A stretch of 34,470 bases of DNA from an uncultured Burkholderiales Genera incertae sedis bacterium (GTDB lineage Bacteria; Pseudomonadota; Gammaproteobacteria; Burkholderiales; Eutrophovitaceae), in the NCBI GenBank assembly GCA_905478365.1, contig CAJQIK010000070.1, positions 1 through 34,470 on the forward strand. Direction: 5' to 3'. Both the position numbers and the translations under genes were made by a program. Positions 23,428 to 32,073 of the stretch are shown here, piece after piece (positions within the stretch are counted from its first letter, which is position 1; each line of letters starts with the position of its first letter). Under the pieces are notes generated by a model. It was not told the DNA's origin, did not search any database, and saw nothing but the letters and a program-made list of their open reading frames with translations.

Positions 23428-24618
23428 ATGAACGAGCTAAACGGTAAACGTATTCTCCTCGGTGTCACCGGAGGTATCGCAGCATATAAGGCGGCTGAAC
23501 TCATTCGATTATTGAGCAAAGAAGGAGTAGACGTTCGCGTAGTCATGACGAACTCTGGAGCAGAGTTCATCTCGCCCTTAACCCTACAAGCTTTGAGTGG
23601 GAATCCCGTCCACACGTCGATGTGGGATCAATCTATTCCGAATGGCATGCCCCACATCGAGCTATCTCGAGATTGCGACCTAGTATTAGTCGCGCCGGCA
23701 ACCGCCGACTTTATGGCAAAGTTAGCCACCGGACGTGCAGATGACCTATTGACTACTTTGTGTCTTGCTAGAGATTGTCCGCTTATACTCGCGCCTGCAA
23801 TGAACAAACAAATGTGGGAAAACTCGTCTACACAACGAAACTTAGATACCTTACAGCAAGACGGTGTCCATTTCGTGGGTCCTGACAGCGGCATACAAGC
23901 GTGTGGGGAGCAAGGCGTAGGTCGTATGACCGAGCCTGAGTTAATCACAAATGAGATCATCTCATGGTTCCAGCCAAAACTCCTGCAGAATAAGAATGTA
24001 GTGGTAACCGCAGGGCCTACCTATGAAGCCATCGACGCGGTACGTGGCATAACCAATGCGAGCTCAGGAAAAATGGGGTACGCCGTTGCTCAAGCCGCGC
24101 GTGATGCAGGTGCTAACGTTACACTTATTTCAGGTAAGACGAGCCTTACGCCACCGTCTCAAGCACGCTTCATCTCAATAGTTTCAGCCAAAGACATGCT
24201 CGATGCAGTACTTCAAGAAATCGACCATGCCGATATATTTATTTCCGTGGCTGCCGTTGCAGACTTTAGCGTCAGGAATCCAAGTGAGCATAAAATAAAA
24301 AAATCCCAACAAAAACTTAATATTGAGTTTGAGGAAACACCGGATATTTTAAAGACAGTAGCTAGTCGAAAAAACCGTCCTTTCTGTGTCGGTTTTGCGG
24401 CAGAGAGTCAGGATGTTGAAGAATATGCGAAAAAGAAAAGAATTGAAAAAGATATACCTCTCATTGTGGCTAATCTCGTCACTGAGGCGCTCAACAGTGA
24501 TATCAACTCGCTTATCCTAATCGATAATGATGGATCGAAAAAACTACCGCCAAGCCCTAAACTCGAGCAAGCCCGCCAGCTGATGACACATATCAGCAAT
24601 CTCTTAAAAAAACAGTGA
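23428..24618 (+). CDS. coaBC: Bifunctional phosphopantothenoylcysteine decarboxylase / phosphopantothenate--cysteine ligase
   Basis: CoaBC (Dfp) makes 4'-phosphopantetheine from 4'-phosphopantothenate and cysteine in CoA synthesis. The N-terminal flavin decarboxylase domain has GVTGGIAAYKAAELIRLL, the catalytic histidine in MPHIELS, APAMNKQMWEN and the ACGEQGVGRM active-site cysteine segment. The C-terminal CTP-dependent ligase domain starts near 190 with VVTAGPTYEAIDAVRGITN followed by SSGKMGYAVA, and the HKIKK lysine follows. At 396 residues it is full length. It complements panB and panC, encoded about 16 kb away. The upstream gap of 72 bases holds an operator-like palindrome. dut follows after 19 bases. 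Confidence 0.97.
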   Translation: MNELNGKRILLGVTGGIAAYKAAELIRLLSKEGVDVRVVMTNSGAEFISPLTLQALSGNPVHTSMWDQSIPNGMPHIELSRDCDLVLVAPATADFMAKLATGRADDLLTTLCLARDCPLILAPAMNKQMWENSSTQRNLDTLQQDGVHFVGPDSGIQACGEQGVGRMTEPELITNEIISWFQPKLLQNKNVVVTAGPTYEAIDAVRGITNASSGKMGYAVAQAARDAGANVTLISGKTSLTPPSQARFISIVSAKDMLDAVLQEIDHADIFISVAAVADFSVRNPSEHKIKKSQQKLNIEFEETPDILKTVASRKNRPFCVGFAAESQDVEEYAKKKRIEKDIPLIVANLVTEALNSDINSLILIDNDGSKKLPPSPKLEQARQLMTHISNLLKKQ

Positions 24619-24637
24619 AACCAACCAATAAAGACTA

Positions 24638-25087
24638 ATGAACACATTAGACATCAAAGTTATTGATCCGAGAATTAAAGACCAACTTCCAGAATATTCT
24701 ACTTCGGGTTCCGCCGGATTAGACTTAAGGGCATGTATTGATGCACAGATGAACATCGAGCCGGGTCAAACTGTATTAGTGCCTACGGGCTTTGCCATTA
24801 ATATCGAAGACCCTAAATACGCCGCCGTAATACTGCCTCGCTCAGGACTTGGGCATAAACATGGAATCGTGCTTGGAAACCTGGTCGGTCTTATCGACTC
24901 GGATTACCAGGGTCAGATCATGGTATCCGTTTGGAACAGAGGATCGAAATCTTTTAATATCGAACCGATGGATCGTATCGCGCAATTGGTAGTGATCCCT
25001 GTAGTGCAGGTTCAATTTAATTTAGTAGATGACTTCAATGAGACTATTAGGGGCTCAGGAGGATTTGGTAGCACGGGGCACCAATAA
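24638..25087 (+). CDS. dut: dUTP diphosphatase (dUTPase)
   Basis: Dut hydrolyses dUTP to dUMP, preventing uracil incorporation in DNA and supplying dTMP synthesis. The 149-residue trimeric dUTPase has all five motifs in order: AGLDLRA (1), [11 protein letters not shown] (2), [19 protein letters not shown] (3, with the catalytic Asp), [10 protein letters not shown] (4) and [10 protein letters not shown] (5, the mobile C-terminal P-loop-like arm). The coaBC-dut order is widely conserved in proteobacteria. The stop codon abuts the bidirectional terminator. Confidence 0.98.
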   Translation: MNTLDIKVIDPRIKDQLPEYSTSGSAGLDLRACIDAQMNIEPGQTVLVPTGFAINIEDPKYAAVILPRSGLGHKHGIVLGNLVGLIDSDYQGQIMVSVWNRGSKSFNIEPMDRIAQLVVIPVVQVQFNLVDDFNETIRGSGGFGSTGHQ

Positions 25088-25114
25088 AAAAACCGGCTTA
25101 TAGCCGGTTTTTTT
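25086..25114. terminator. Bidirectional rho-independent terminator (dut / xoxG)
   Basis: The stem AAAAAAACCGGC (25086-25097) pairs with GCCGGTTTTTTT (25103-25114) around TTATA. It has A-runs on one side and T-runs on the other, so it serves both convergent genes. The first base pairs overlap the dut stop codon. Confidence 0.92.
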
Positions 25115-25132
25115 ATAACTTCAACTAACCGA

Positions 25133-25681
25133 TTAATCAGGGAAAACCATAGCCTCTTCCTTGATGTACGGATCCTTAATTTCACCAGCTGCAATACGCC
25201 TGGTCTCCTCCGATCTCATATAGGCGACAATTGAGAGAATATCCATCCCAGAAATTGTCGTTCCAAACGCACCCATTGCACCACCAAGGCTCTTGTTTGT
25301 AATACCCACTGAAATCGTAGTCAATATAGCCATATTACTATTCGCAGAATACGCAAATTTGCCACACGTCAAGCAAGGCCCCTTACCACCTTTACCTGCA
25401 CCGCCGTGACAAAAAGAACATCTGCGGTCATACCATTCCCGACCGTTTTGAACCAGGCAGTCTTTTTCGATTTCTAGTGCTAAATCTGCTTCGCTGCTTT
25501 GGTGCATCGTTCCTGAGTATGGCTGCTCAATACACTCTTGTGTGAGTGTTTGATCCGCTAATGTGGATTCCTGAGCGTAGACTTCAGTTACGCTCACGTT
25601 TGCTAAAAACCCAATTCCAACAACAGCAACGGCTAATGCGCTGAAACGCCGAAAGAGTGATATAAATGAAATACTTAACAT
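25133..25681 (-). CDS. xoxG: c-type cytochrome, XoxG-like electron acceptor of the PQQ dehydrogenase
   Basis: This 182-residue exported class I cytochrome c should accept electrons from the PQQ dehydrogenase in the periplasm. A signal peptide (hydrophobic core ALAVAVVGIGFLANVSV, probable cleavage after VYAQ) precedes the heme site CSFCH (Cys88, Cys91, His92); Met136 in LGGAMGAFG is the likely sixth ligand. An additional CLTC pair (Cys103, Cys106) lies just after the heme motif and is unusual for a monoheme cytochrome. The naming rests on its place after xoxJ (42-base gap) and the FJG order, since cytochrome sequences diverge widely. GGGAGG precedes the ATG. Confidence 0.82.
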   Translation of the reverse strand: MLSISFISLFRRFSALAVAVVGIGFLANVSVTEVYAQESTLADQTLTQECIEQPYSGTMHQSSEADLALEIEKDCLVQNGREWYDRRCSFCHGGAGKGGKGPCLTCGKFAYSANSNMAILTTISVGITNKSLGGAMGAFGTTISGMDILSIVAYMRSEETRRIAAGEIKDPYIKEEAMVFPD

Positions 25682-25723
25682 TACTAATTGCCTCCCCGCT
25701 CAAATGATTTACTGCGTATGTCC

Positions 25724-26599
25724 TTAATCTTCCAACGGAGGAAAATATGGAACATCGTACTTCTCTACTATCCTTGCTATTGTACCGTTTTCGGTTAATG
25801 TCTCAATACCCTTGTTAATAAAATCTAGAAGAGTTTTATCCTGCTTTCGGACAACAAATTTAAGATCCCACAGTTGTTGGCCCAAACCATCACCGACGAA
25901 TTCTTCGCCCACTGCGTCATATAATTGAGCAGCACTATAGTTGTTGGACAACTCAAAGTTAGCCTCTGGATGGCGCTGTTTTGCTTGCGACGGTGCATGT
26001 GAGAACACGATGGCCACATTCGTTTCACCCCGAACCATATCTCGCATCACTCGGGCATTATCCGCTTGTAACGCACGCTTAATCCCACGATCATGCAACC
26101 ATGCATCCATTGGCGTAGACATTTGAACCCCGATCGGAATACCTCCATCAATAATTTCCTTAATGGTCATATCTGATGCTTCATTTTGGGTAACCATCAC
26201 GTAGCCTACAGCCATATAAGCCTCAGTGAACTTCAACTGGCCCATTAATACGTCATCTTCGCCATTATCCCCAACCCCAGCAAATAAATGACATCGGCCT
26301 TTTATGATCGAATTACGGAGCGCTCGTGACATACCGCCTCGGGTACCCGTATCGGCCCAGGACATCTCAAGCTCAAAACCACCCAGCTTCCCGAGCTCAC
26401 TCATAATTTCCACATCGAACCCTGGTGGGGTGATATTTTTAACTGAATAAGGGTAAGAGTAAGGGTCTGCGCAAACCGTCATCTTACCTCGCTCTTGAAT
26501 TTTGTCGAAGGTACTTTGCACCTCGTTCGCTGAACCAAGCAGCGGTAGAGTGCCAAACGCGAAACTAATTAAGACTTTTAACCATTTATGATTTAACAA
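25724..26599 (-). CDS. xoxJ: Periplasmic MxaJ/XoxJ-like solute-binding-fold protein
   Basis: This 291-residue exported protein of the family-3 solute-binding fold is the type found beside PQQ methanol dehydrogenases (MxaJ/XoxJ), where it is thought to help activate or mature the enzyme rather than import a solute. It begins with TTG: GGGAG lies 6 bases upstream, and the next methionine falls after the signal peptide (MLNHKWLKVLISFAFGTLPL, then GSANE). The mature start GKMTVCADPYSYPYS and PPGFDVEIMSELGK are typical, while GVQMSTPMDAWL is the second lobe. It lies 229 bases after xoxF and 42 bases before xoxG. Confidence 0.85.
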   Translation of the reverse strand: MLNHKWLKVLISFAFGTLPLLGSANEVQSTFDKIQERGKMTVCADPYSYPYSVKNITPPGFDVEIMSELGKLGGFELEMSWADTGTRGGMSRALRNSIIKGRCHLFAGVGDNGEDDVLMGQLKFTEAYMAVGYVMVTQNEASDMTIKEIIDGGIPIGVQMSTPMDAWLHDRGIKRALQADNARVMRDMVRGETNVAIVFSHAPSQAKQRHPEANFELSNNYSAAQLYDAVGEEFVGDGLGQQLWDLKFVVRKQDKTLLDFINKGIETLTENGTIARIVEKYDVPYFPPLED

Positions 26600-26757
26600 A
26601 GCTATCTCCCGGAAACTGTAATTGACGCTAAGAAAGATCAGTTTACGTCCCCTTAGTTCATACTATTTTAAAAAACCAATGCTGACGGACTCTTATCTCC
26701 GCCTGAAGATCAATACCCTACTGATCATCCATTTGTAAAACTCTTTTCATAAAAATA

Positions 26758-26781
26758 AGGGAGGACTAAAAAGTCCTCCCT
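26758..26781 (-). terminator. Terminator/attenuator between xoxF and xoxJ
   Basis: A 10-bp perfect stem, AGGGAGGACT / AGTCCTCCCT (26758-26767 with 26772-26781) with a four-base loop, lies about 50 bases after the xoxF stop on the minus strand. The minus-strand sequence after it is T-rich (TATTTTTATG). It should end or reduce transcription before xoxJ-xoxG and could stabilise the xoxF message. Confidence 0.85.
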
Positions 26782-26828
26782 CACTTAGCTCTTACAACTA
26801 CTTCTCAGTAGCGTCTAGACAATTAACC

Positions 26829-28571
26829 TTAGTTAACTGTGAAGACCATTAAGCCACCACCTTTGGTGTGTGTCTTAAGGAAGTTTGCGTAGTAGAGAGG
26901 CCAGATACCACCACCACCAGCACCGTATACGATGGCAACATACTGCTTACCTTCCATGGTGTATGTGGTTGGGTTACCGTGGATACCTGTACCAACGTTG
27001 AATGACCATAGGTGTTCACCTGTTTCGTCATTAACAGCGTTGAATCGGCCTTCTGGATCACCATAGAATGCTAACCCACCAGCGGTACTCAAGAGTCCAC
27101 TAGTTGCTGGCCAGCTCTGTGACTTAGTCCAAGCAAGCTTACCGGTAGCTACATCAAACGCCTTGATCAAGCCAGCGCCAGCGTTGAACGTAATAACTTT
27201 AGCACCTAGATACCACTCACCACGCTTCCATTCCATTTTCTTGGCCTGAAGGTCCATAGTGAAGTTGTAGATTGGTACATAAGCCATCTTAGTTCGAAGG
27301 CTAACTGAGAGTGGGTGCCACTCTTTACCGCCGTCAAGTGATGGTGCGATGTTTTGAGTTACACGATCGTAAACAACATCCATTTCTGGGTAGTTGAACA
27401 CTGGTCGGCAATTTCCGTTCTCTGGACTAATTGGCTCTTTGATCCAGTTAACGTCATTCATCACTGTAGCCCAGAGACAAACCATCTCATTACCAGAAGC
27501 AGTCTTCACAGTGTTTCGACGGTCAATACCATAGATATGGCCGTTTCTGTCTCCGTGAACAAATAACTTCTTACCACCGAGGTCGATCTGAACATTCTCG
27601 TTCACGCCATCATAATCGTATGGATCGTTTGGAGTGTACTGGAAGTATCGATCGATTTTTCCAGAGTCAGCATCAACTACAAGTGTAGAGTTTGAGAAGA
27701 GGTTATCTCCTGGTCGAACGTGACGATCAAAGTCAGGACCTGGGTTTCCAACTGGCCAGAAAAGCTGGTTGGTTTCTTTATCATAAGAACCCGTAATCCA
27801 TGTTGATCCACCACCGTACTTCCAAGAATCACCACCCCAAGTATCGTTACCAGGCTCGCCTGGTCCAGGAATAGTGTATGTCTTCCAAGCAGGAGCGCCA
27901 GTATCTGCATCAATTGCAGCTAACCAGCCACGAACACCATATTCAGCACCAGCTGTACCGAAAACGATTTTTCCGTTAACAGCAAGCGGCATAATGGTGA
28001 ATGTTTCAGCGTAGGTGTAATCACCAATTTTCTTATCCCAAACAACATCACCTGTCTGGTTGTCTAGTGCAACAACGTGAGCATCTAGTGTCGCGAGGTA
28101 AACTTTGTTCTTGTATACCGCAACACCACGGTTCACAACGTCACAACACAACTTTGGGAACACATCACCTGGGAGCTCACGCTCGTATTTCCAAATGATA
28201 TCGCCCGTTGCACCATTCACAGCCATTACGCGGTTGAATGAAGTTGTTACGTATAGAGTACCGTTAACAGCAACAGCCTGACTGTCCTGGCCTTCGAGAA
28301 TACCGAATGACAAGTTCCAAGCTGGGGTTAATGATTTCACGTTATCACGATTAATCTGTGACAACTGGCTGTAACGGGTCATTTGATAATCTTTACCGTA
28401 ATGCAACCAGTTTTGTGAATCGACGTCAGCGTTCATCAACATGTCGTCTGTTACATAGTTTGGATAGAGAGTAGACTCTAGTCTATCCACACCAATAGCA
28501 GAAGCCATGCTGGTAGCGCCTAACATAGCTAGTGCGGCTGTTGAAACCGCTACGCGCTTAAAGTTATGCAT
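26829..28571 (-). CDS. xoxF: PQQ-dependent, lanthanide-type alcohol dehydrogenase (XoxF-like)
   Basis: This 580-residue periplasmic eight-bladed quinoprotein oxidises methanol or another primary alcohol. The ATG at 28571 has GGGAGG 8 bases upstream and starts a signal peptide (MHNFKRVAVSTAALAMLG, ending ASA). The adjacent-cysteine disulfide is Cys142-Cys143. Expected metal/PQQ ligands are Glu210 (GAEYGVRG), Asn276 (GNPGPDF), catalytic Asp319 and the extra Asp321 (NDPYDYDG). The Asp321 position marks lanthanide-using enzymes; calcium MxaF has Ala there. The Asn-Asp spacing of 43 equals that of XoxF (256-299). Local sequences at Asn276 and Asp319 look more like quinoprotein ethanol dehydrogenases than classical XoxF, so methanol as the substrate is not certain. 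Confidence 0.88.
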   Translation of the reverse strand: MHNFKRVAVSTAALAMLGATSMASAIGVDRLESTLYPNYVTDDMLMNADVDSQNWLHYGKDYQMTRYSQLSQINRDNVKSLTPAWNLSFGILEGQDSQAVAVNGTLYVTTSFNRVMAVNGATGDIIWKYERELPGDVFPKLCCDVVNRGVAVYKNKVYLATLDAHVVALDNQTGDVVWDKKIGDYTYAETFTIMPLAVNGKIVFGTAGAEYGVRGWLAAIDADTGAPAWKTYTIPGPGEPGNDTWGGDSWKYGGGSTWITGSYDKETNQLFWPVGNPGPDFDRHVRPGDNLFSNSTLVVDADSGKIDRYFQYTPNDPYDYDGVNENVQIDLGGKKLFVHGDRNGHIYGIDRRNTVKTASGNEMVCLWATVMNDVNWIKEPISPENGNCRPVFNYPEMDVVYDRVTQNIAPSLDGGKEWHPLSVSLRTKMAYVPIYNFTMDLQAKKMEWKRGEWYLGAKVITFNAGAGLIKAFDVATGKLAWTKSQSWPATSGLLSTAGGLAFYGDPEGRFNAVNDETGEHLWSFNVGTGIHGNPTTYTMEGKQYVAIVYGAGGGGIWPLYYANFLKTHTKGGGLMVFTVN

Positions 28572-29003
28572 GTAATACACCTCCCATTGAGACAACTCAA
28601 ATAAGACAACAAGTGAGCCGAACTTTACTGCCCCCCCGAAATCATAAATTGAGTCTGATTTAGTTTGTTTAGTTAACTAGTTTTCAAACCACTTACTTAA
28701 AGTCAAATACTGATCCAGCGATAATTTAGAACTAGACTAGAAATTTAAACTTCTCGTAAGATAAACGGTAGTAGAACCCGTTGCTTGTGTCAACTGTAGG
28801 GAAACAATAATTTACATGTCTCTGCTGGTCTAAAAAATCACCTACGAAACAAATTGTGCAATGCAATAAACAGATTATTCATCAAACTTTGTTATATTGT
28901 TGGCTAGTTAAAGTTCATTCCCATATTATGTTTCGAATGGTCATACTGAGTCCTGTTAGAAACATGCATTAAAGTGCATAAAAATGCGATTAAATGGCAC
29001 AAG
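28572..29003. other. Divergent regulatory region between xoxF and the DUF192 gene
   Basis: This 432-base gap should hold promoters for both genes. On the minus strand a perfect -35-like TTGACA (28793-28788) is followed 17 bp later by a poor TACCGT, giving a xoxF leader of about 180 bases. The leader includes the palindrome TAGTTAACTA (28670-28679), a run of seven G's (minus strand, near 28632-28638), and a small stem TTGAG/CTCAA (28587-28591 with 28596-28600) just before the xoxF ribosome-binding site. On the plus strand a -10-like TATATT (28893-28898) lacks a good -35, and an inverted ATGCA/TGCAT pair lies at 28963-28978. No gene is convincing here. Confidence 0.4.
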
Positions 29004-29471
29004 ATGAATAAATTTCTCGGAATAAATTGGATAGCAGGGTTCTTGTGTACGTTGGTTTTTGCTACGCACAATGGAAATTTAATCGCAGACCCCCTGCTCA
29101 CGTACCCAATTATTATTAACGGCTTGAAGCTGAGGGTAGAAGTCGCTAATGAGCCTGAAACTCGAGCTAAGGGTCTCATGAACCGTAGTGTTCTAGCTAA
29201 CGATCGCGGAATGATTTTTGTATTTCCCAGCGAGACACGTTTTTCGATATGGATGAAAAACACCCCAATCGATTTGACGGTTATCTTTGCCAATAAATAT
29301 GGCCGCATCATTAATATCGAACACATGACAAGAAACACTCTAGAGTCACATTCGCCAGCAAGTCCTGCGATGTTCGCTATCGAAGTAAGTCAGGAATCAC
29401 TAATCGCTAAAAATGCGAAGCCTGGTGATCTCATCTGGGGGTTAGAACACGTACCCGCAGCAAGAAACTGA
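29004..29471 (+). CDS. DUF192-family exported protein
   Basis: This protein of about 155 residues has an N-terminal signal sequence (MNKFLGINWIAGFLCTLVFA) and a DUF192 domain. The domain is recognised from the order: EVANEPETRAKGLMNRSVLA, then GMIFVFPSETRFSIWMKNT, PIDLTVIFAN, and the C-terminal AIEVSQ. DUF192 proteins are small beta-rich, usually secreted proteins of unknown function. The ATG at 29004 is chosen for its signal peptide; a GTG ten codons upstream is possible and neither has a good ribosome-binding site. It is divergent from xoxF, so shared regulation is possible but not shown. It converges with the SGNH gene across 32 bases with no obvious terminator. Confidence 0.85.
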   Translation: MNKFLGINWIAGFLCTLVFATHNGNLIADPLLTYPIIINGLKLRVEVANEPETRAKGLMNRSVLANDRGMIFVFPSETRFSIWMKNTPIDLTVIFANKYGRIINIEHMTRNTLESHSPASPAMFAIEVSQESLIAKNAKPGDLIWGLEHVPAARN

Positions 29472-29503
29472 AGATTACCGAACTCCGACCACGCACAGTT
29501 TTT

Positions 29504-30643
29504 TTAGTGATTGGCTCTGGGCTCAATTGATTCGTTAAAAAGTCTTTGAGCGATCAACCAATTTCCGACATGATTTAAATGACAAAAATCGAGAAAAATC
29601 TCGTCATATTCGTGTCGCCGATCCAACGCATCACGAATATCCATGAAAGAAATTCCCTCGATTTGTAGCTCGAGGCTTACCTCAAGAAGCTTCGGGTAAC
29701 CTTTCTCAAACGCAATATCAACTCCCGGCGGCGTTTCCAGATAATGCGTTAGCAAGCCACTTTCGTAAGATGACCTCTGATCGACATCATAAATCGTCGG
29801 CTGCAGATAATGCTCAAATTCAGCCCCCGAAGCGACAACAATTCCTTGAGCCTCCTTGAGGGCCGCTCTAAACCGAGCGGCAGCCACTTCCACTCCTAGA
29901 CCAAGAACATCCTCATCTGAAATGGTGTTGGGGACTGATCGATCAAAAATATCAAGCGCCAGATCTGCTGTATGACTATAGTTTTTTAATCGGGCATGCC
30001 ACTGCTTCATCCACTGCGCCCACGAATTTAGCTCTTGGATAGGCCGAAAGTTGGGCACACCCGGTATCCAACCATCCGAAGCCCCACCAAATACAACGTA
30101 ATAAATATCGTTGACGCCATGATAAAAAATAACGATATCCCCTTCACGTAAAGTAACAGTTTTCAAAATTGAAACTTGCTGAGATGCGTTCATGCCAGGT
30201 AAACCATAATTAGCAACCCTCCATTGAAGTCCCGCGTCATTGACCATGCGCTGTAAGTAGCTCGCTATAGTATGCTCGTCTGGGACTTCTTGACCGAAAA
30301 GCGTAGAGCCACCGAACAATAATATTCTACGTTTTGAATCTGGCGGTCCGTCAGTGGTTACACGAAACCCATCGGTGACATTAAAATACTCTCCTCGATA
30401 ATCATCGAGCTCAACCACATCACGCAGTCGACCGTTCACGAAGGTTTCCGATTCTTTCAGGAATCGTGCACTAAAATAATCTGCATCTTGATAAGGTGGC
30501 GGTTGTGTCGCGCGAAATTCCCATCGTGAAAGCTGATGATCTCTGACCGTTTTCACCCAGATCCATGCCCCGAGCTCCACTAACGCTAACGAAAGTAGCG
30601 TAGCCACAACAATCACTAAACAATTACTGATAACACTCTTCAA
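29504..30643 (-). CDS. Membrane-anchored SGNH/GDSL-type hydrolase
   Basis: This 379-residue protein has one N-terminal membrane anchor or signal (MKSVISNCLVIVVATLLSLA to about residue 30) and an SGNH hydrolase domain facing the periplasm. The catalytic serine is in block I, LLFGGSTLFG (Ser113). Block II glycine and block III asparagine appear as NYGLPGMNASQQ and FYHGVNDIYYV, and block V is DFCHLNHVGN (Asp352, with His355 or His358). This family includes esterases and O-acyl transferases acting on polysaccharides, lipids or peptidoglycan; the substrate is unknown here. It is 49 bases after the DUF2007 gene and probably co-transcribed. Confidence 0.8.
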   Translation of the reverse strand: MKSVISNCLVIVVATLLSLALVELGAWIWVKTVRDHQLSRWEFRATQPPPYQDADYFSARFLKESETFVNGRLRDVVELDDYRGEYFNVTDGFRVTTDGPPDSKRRILLFGGSTLFGQEVPDEHTIASYLQRMVNDAGLQWRVANYGLPGMNASQQVSILKTVTLREGDIVIFYHGVNDIYYVVFGGASDGWIPGVPNFRPIQELNSWAQWMKQWHARLKNYSHTADLALDIFDRSVPNTISDEDVLGLGVEVAAARFRAALKEAQGIVVASGAEFEHYLQPTIYDVDQRSSYESGLLTHYLETPPGVDIAFEKGYPKLLEVSLELQIEGISFMDIRDALDRRHEYDEIFLDFCHLNHVGNWLIAQRLFNESIEPRANH

Positions 30644-30692
30644 AATACGTCACCGTAAAAATATCAAACACAAAGGAATACAAATAGATCCG

Positions 30693-31013
30693 CTAGTCAC
30701 TCAGCTGAAAATCAATACTCGCACTACAAGACCAACACGTTTGAAATGATCCTGGGTTAGTCTCCTGACAATTTGAACACTTCCAGTCTTCCTCTGGGTT
30801 GATCTTAGTAAATCCGCTCAACAACTCCTTCGCAGCATCCCAGTCATTGAGATTTTTTATCCATATTTCAGGCCATATCTCAACGTATGGTAATTCGCCA
30901 ATTCCGCCTTGTAGACTTTCGTTCCGGACTACGGAACTCAATCCATGAGATTTGAGTATTGAGTCCAAAAGACGCGCCTCAATAAGGTCGTTGGCAATGT
31001 AAAGTTTTTTCAT
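30693..31013 (-). CDS. DUF2007-domain protein with C-terminal zinc ribbon
   Basis: This 106-residue cytoplasmic protein has two parts. Residues 1-70 fit DUF2007 (MKKLYIANDLIEARLLDSIL, then a hydrophobic strand and EIWIKNLNDWDAAKELL), a small fold resembling ACT-like or PII-like signal-transducing domains. Residues 76-98 form a RanBP2-like zinc ribbon, WKCSNCQETNPGSFQTCWSC, with two CxxC pairs. DUF2007 proteins with such a ribbon are known but uncharacterised; a role in binding protein or nucleotide is inference. It lies upstream of the SGNH gene. The ATG has GGAGGGGG about 9 bases upstream. Confidence 0.75.
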   Translation of the reverse strand: MKKLYIANDLIEARLLDSILKSHGLSSVVRNESLQGGIGELPYVEIWPEIWIKNLNDWDAAKELLSGFTKINPEEDWKCSNCQETNPGSFQTCWSCSASIDFQLSD

Positions 31014-31221
31014 TCGCTCAGAGCCCCCTCCAGTCGTTAATCAAACCAGGGTCACATTTAGTACAAAATTATTTACTCGTTCCAATGCAACTTCTGTCTT
31101 TGGGGACTTAATGTGCTTATTGGCAGAACCACTCCACCTAAAAAGGATCCGAATATCCATCGAAGCAAGCAGCCCTTTAATGCTCAAATTAGACCCTCAA
31201 TATTCAATCAAAAGACAACAC

Positions 31222-32073
31222 TTATTCAAACATCTGCATCGCAGCACCGAAAAGCTCCGAATTCGGATCTGCAAATGTTTCTAGAATACTAAAGTGATTA
31301 TCCATTGGGCATGGCACATCCAAACCAATACTGGAGGACCAGGACTGTGCAATTAATCGATGTTGATCCTTGAATCCACCAAGCTCTTTACCACCAACCG
31401 CTATGGATAAACGTGCTCCTTGAGGGCTGGACATTAGAGCCGGACTTAACATCGCGGCATCAGTGTCACTCATCCGTAAATCTTTATTTATAGAACTAAT
31501 TTTCGTTAGTATTCTCAAGTCGTACAGCCCACTAATGGAAAAACCAGATTGAAATATCTTTTTCGGTAAGCCTTTAGAAAAATTAGGCCACTCACAACTC
31601 AAAGCCATTGCAGCTAAGTGTCCTCCTGCAGAATGTCCCGCAACAAATAAACGTTTCTTTGGGACCTTGAAATCATTTGCATTTCGATACAGATAAGCCC
31701 CAGCCGACATGACTTGAAGGACTAACTTTTGCATGGAAATCTGAGGGCACAACGAATAGTTGATTACAGCTACCGCGACCCCACGATCTACGAAGGGTCT
31801 GGCTACAAATGCGTGCTGACTTTTATCAAGAGATCTCCAATAACCACCATGAACAAACATAAGCATGGCACTTGGGGGGGCAGATGGTGTATACACATCC
31901 ATTGTCTCGAGCAAATCATCACCATAGGGTAAATCGCGCTCACACTGATCCTTTAGCGATCGACAGATTCCGGATGAATTATCAGTCCAGCGGTCCACAT
32001 AATCTTGAAAATTGGGTATCGCAGCACGATTGTTATAAAGCGATTCGAGATAAGCCGTATCACCAAACATCAT
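31222..32073 (-). CDS. Alpha/beta hydrolase (HGG-type esterase, kynurenine formamidase-like)
   Basis: This 283-residue cytoplasmic alpha/beta hydrolase has the oxyanion-hole motif HGGYWRS (His75-Gly-Gly) and the nucleophile elbow GHSAGGH (Ser148). The C-terminal part has a candidate catalytic His in DNHFSILE. The HGGYW form is found in arylformamidase-like enzymes of tryptophan breakdown and in small esterases. No other kynurenine-pathway gene is nearby, so the substrate is open. Two adjacent ATG codons (32073 and 32070) are equally possible and the ribosome-binding site is weak. The 208 bases that follow (31014-31221) hold no gene I can support. Confidence 0.82.
   Translation of the reverse strand: MMFGDTAYLESLYNNRAAIPNFQDYVDRWTDNSSGICRSLKDQCERDLPYGDDLLETMDVYTPSAPPSAMLMFVHGGYWRSLDKSQHAFVARPFVDRGVAVAVINYSLCPQISMQKLVLQVMSAGAYLYRNANDFKVPKKRLFVAGHSAGGHLAAMALSCEWPNFSKGLPKKIFQSGFSISGLYDLRILTKISSINKDLRMSDTDAAMLSPALMSSPQGARLSIAVGGKELGGFKDQHRLIAQSWSSSIGLDVPCPMDNHFSILETFADPNSELFGAAMQMFE

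Noticed and set aside
28904-29338. 144-codon minus-strand ORF overlapping the DUF192 gene
   Set aside because: It is antisense to a clear DUF192 domain, has no recognisable family and low-complexity basic composition.
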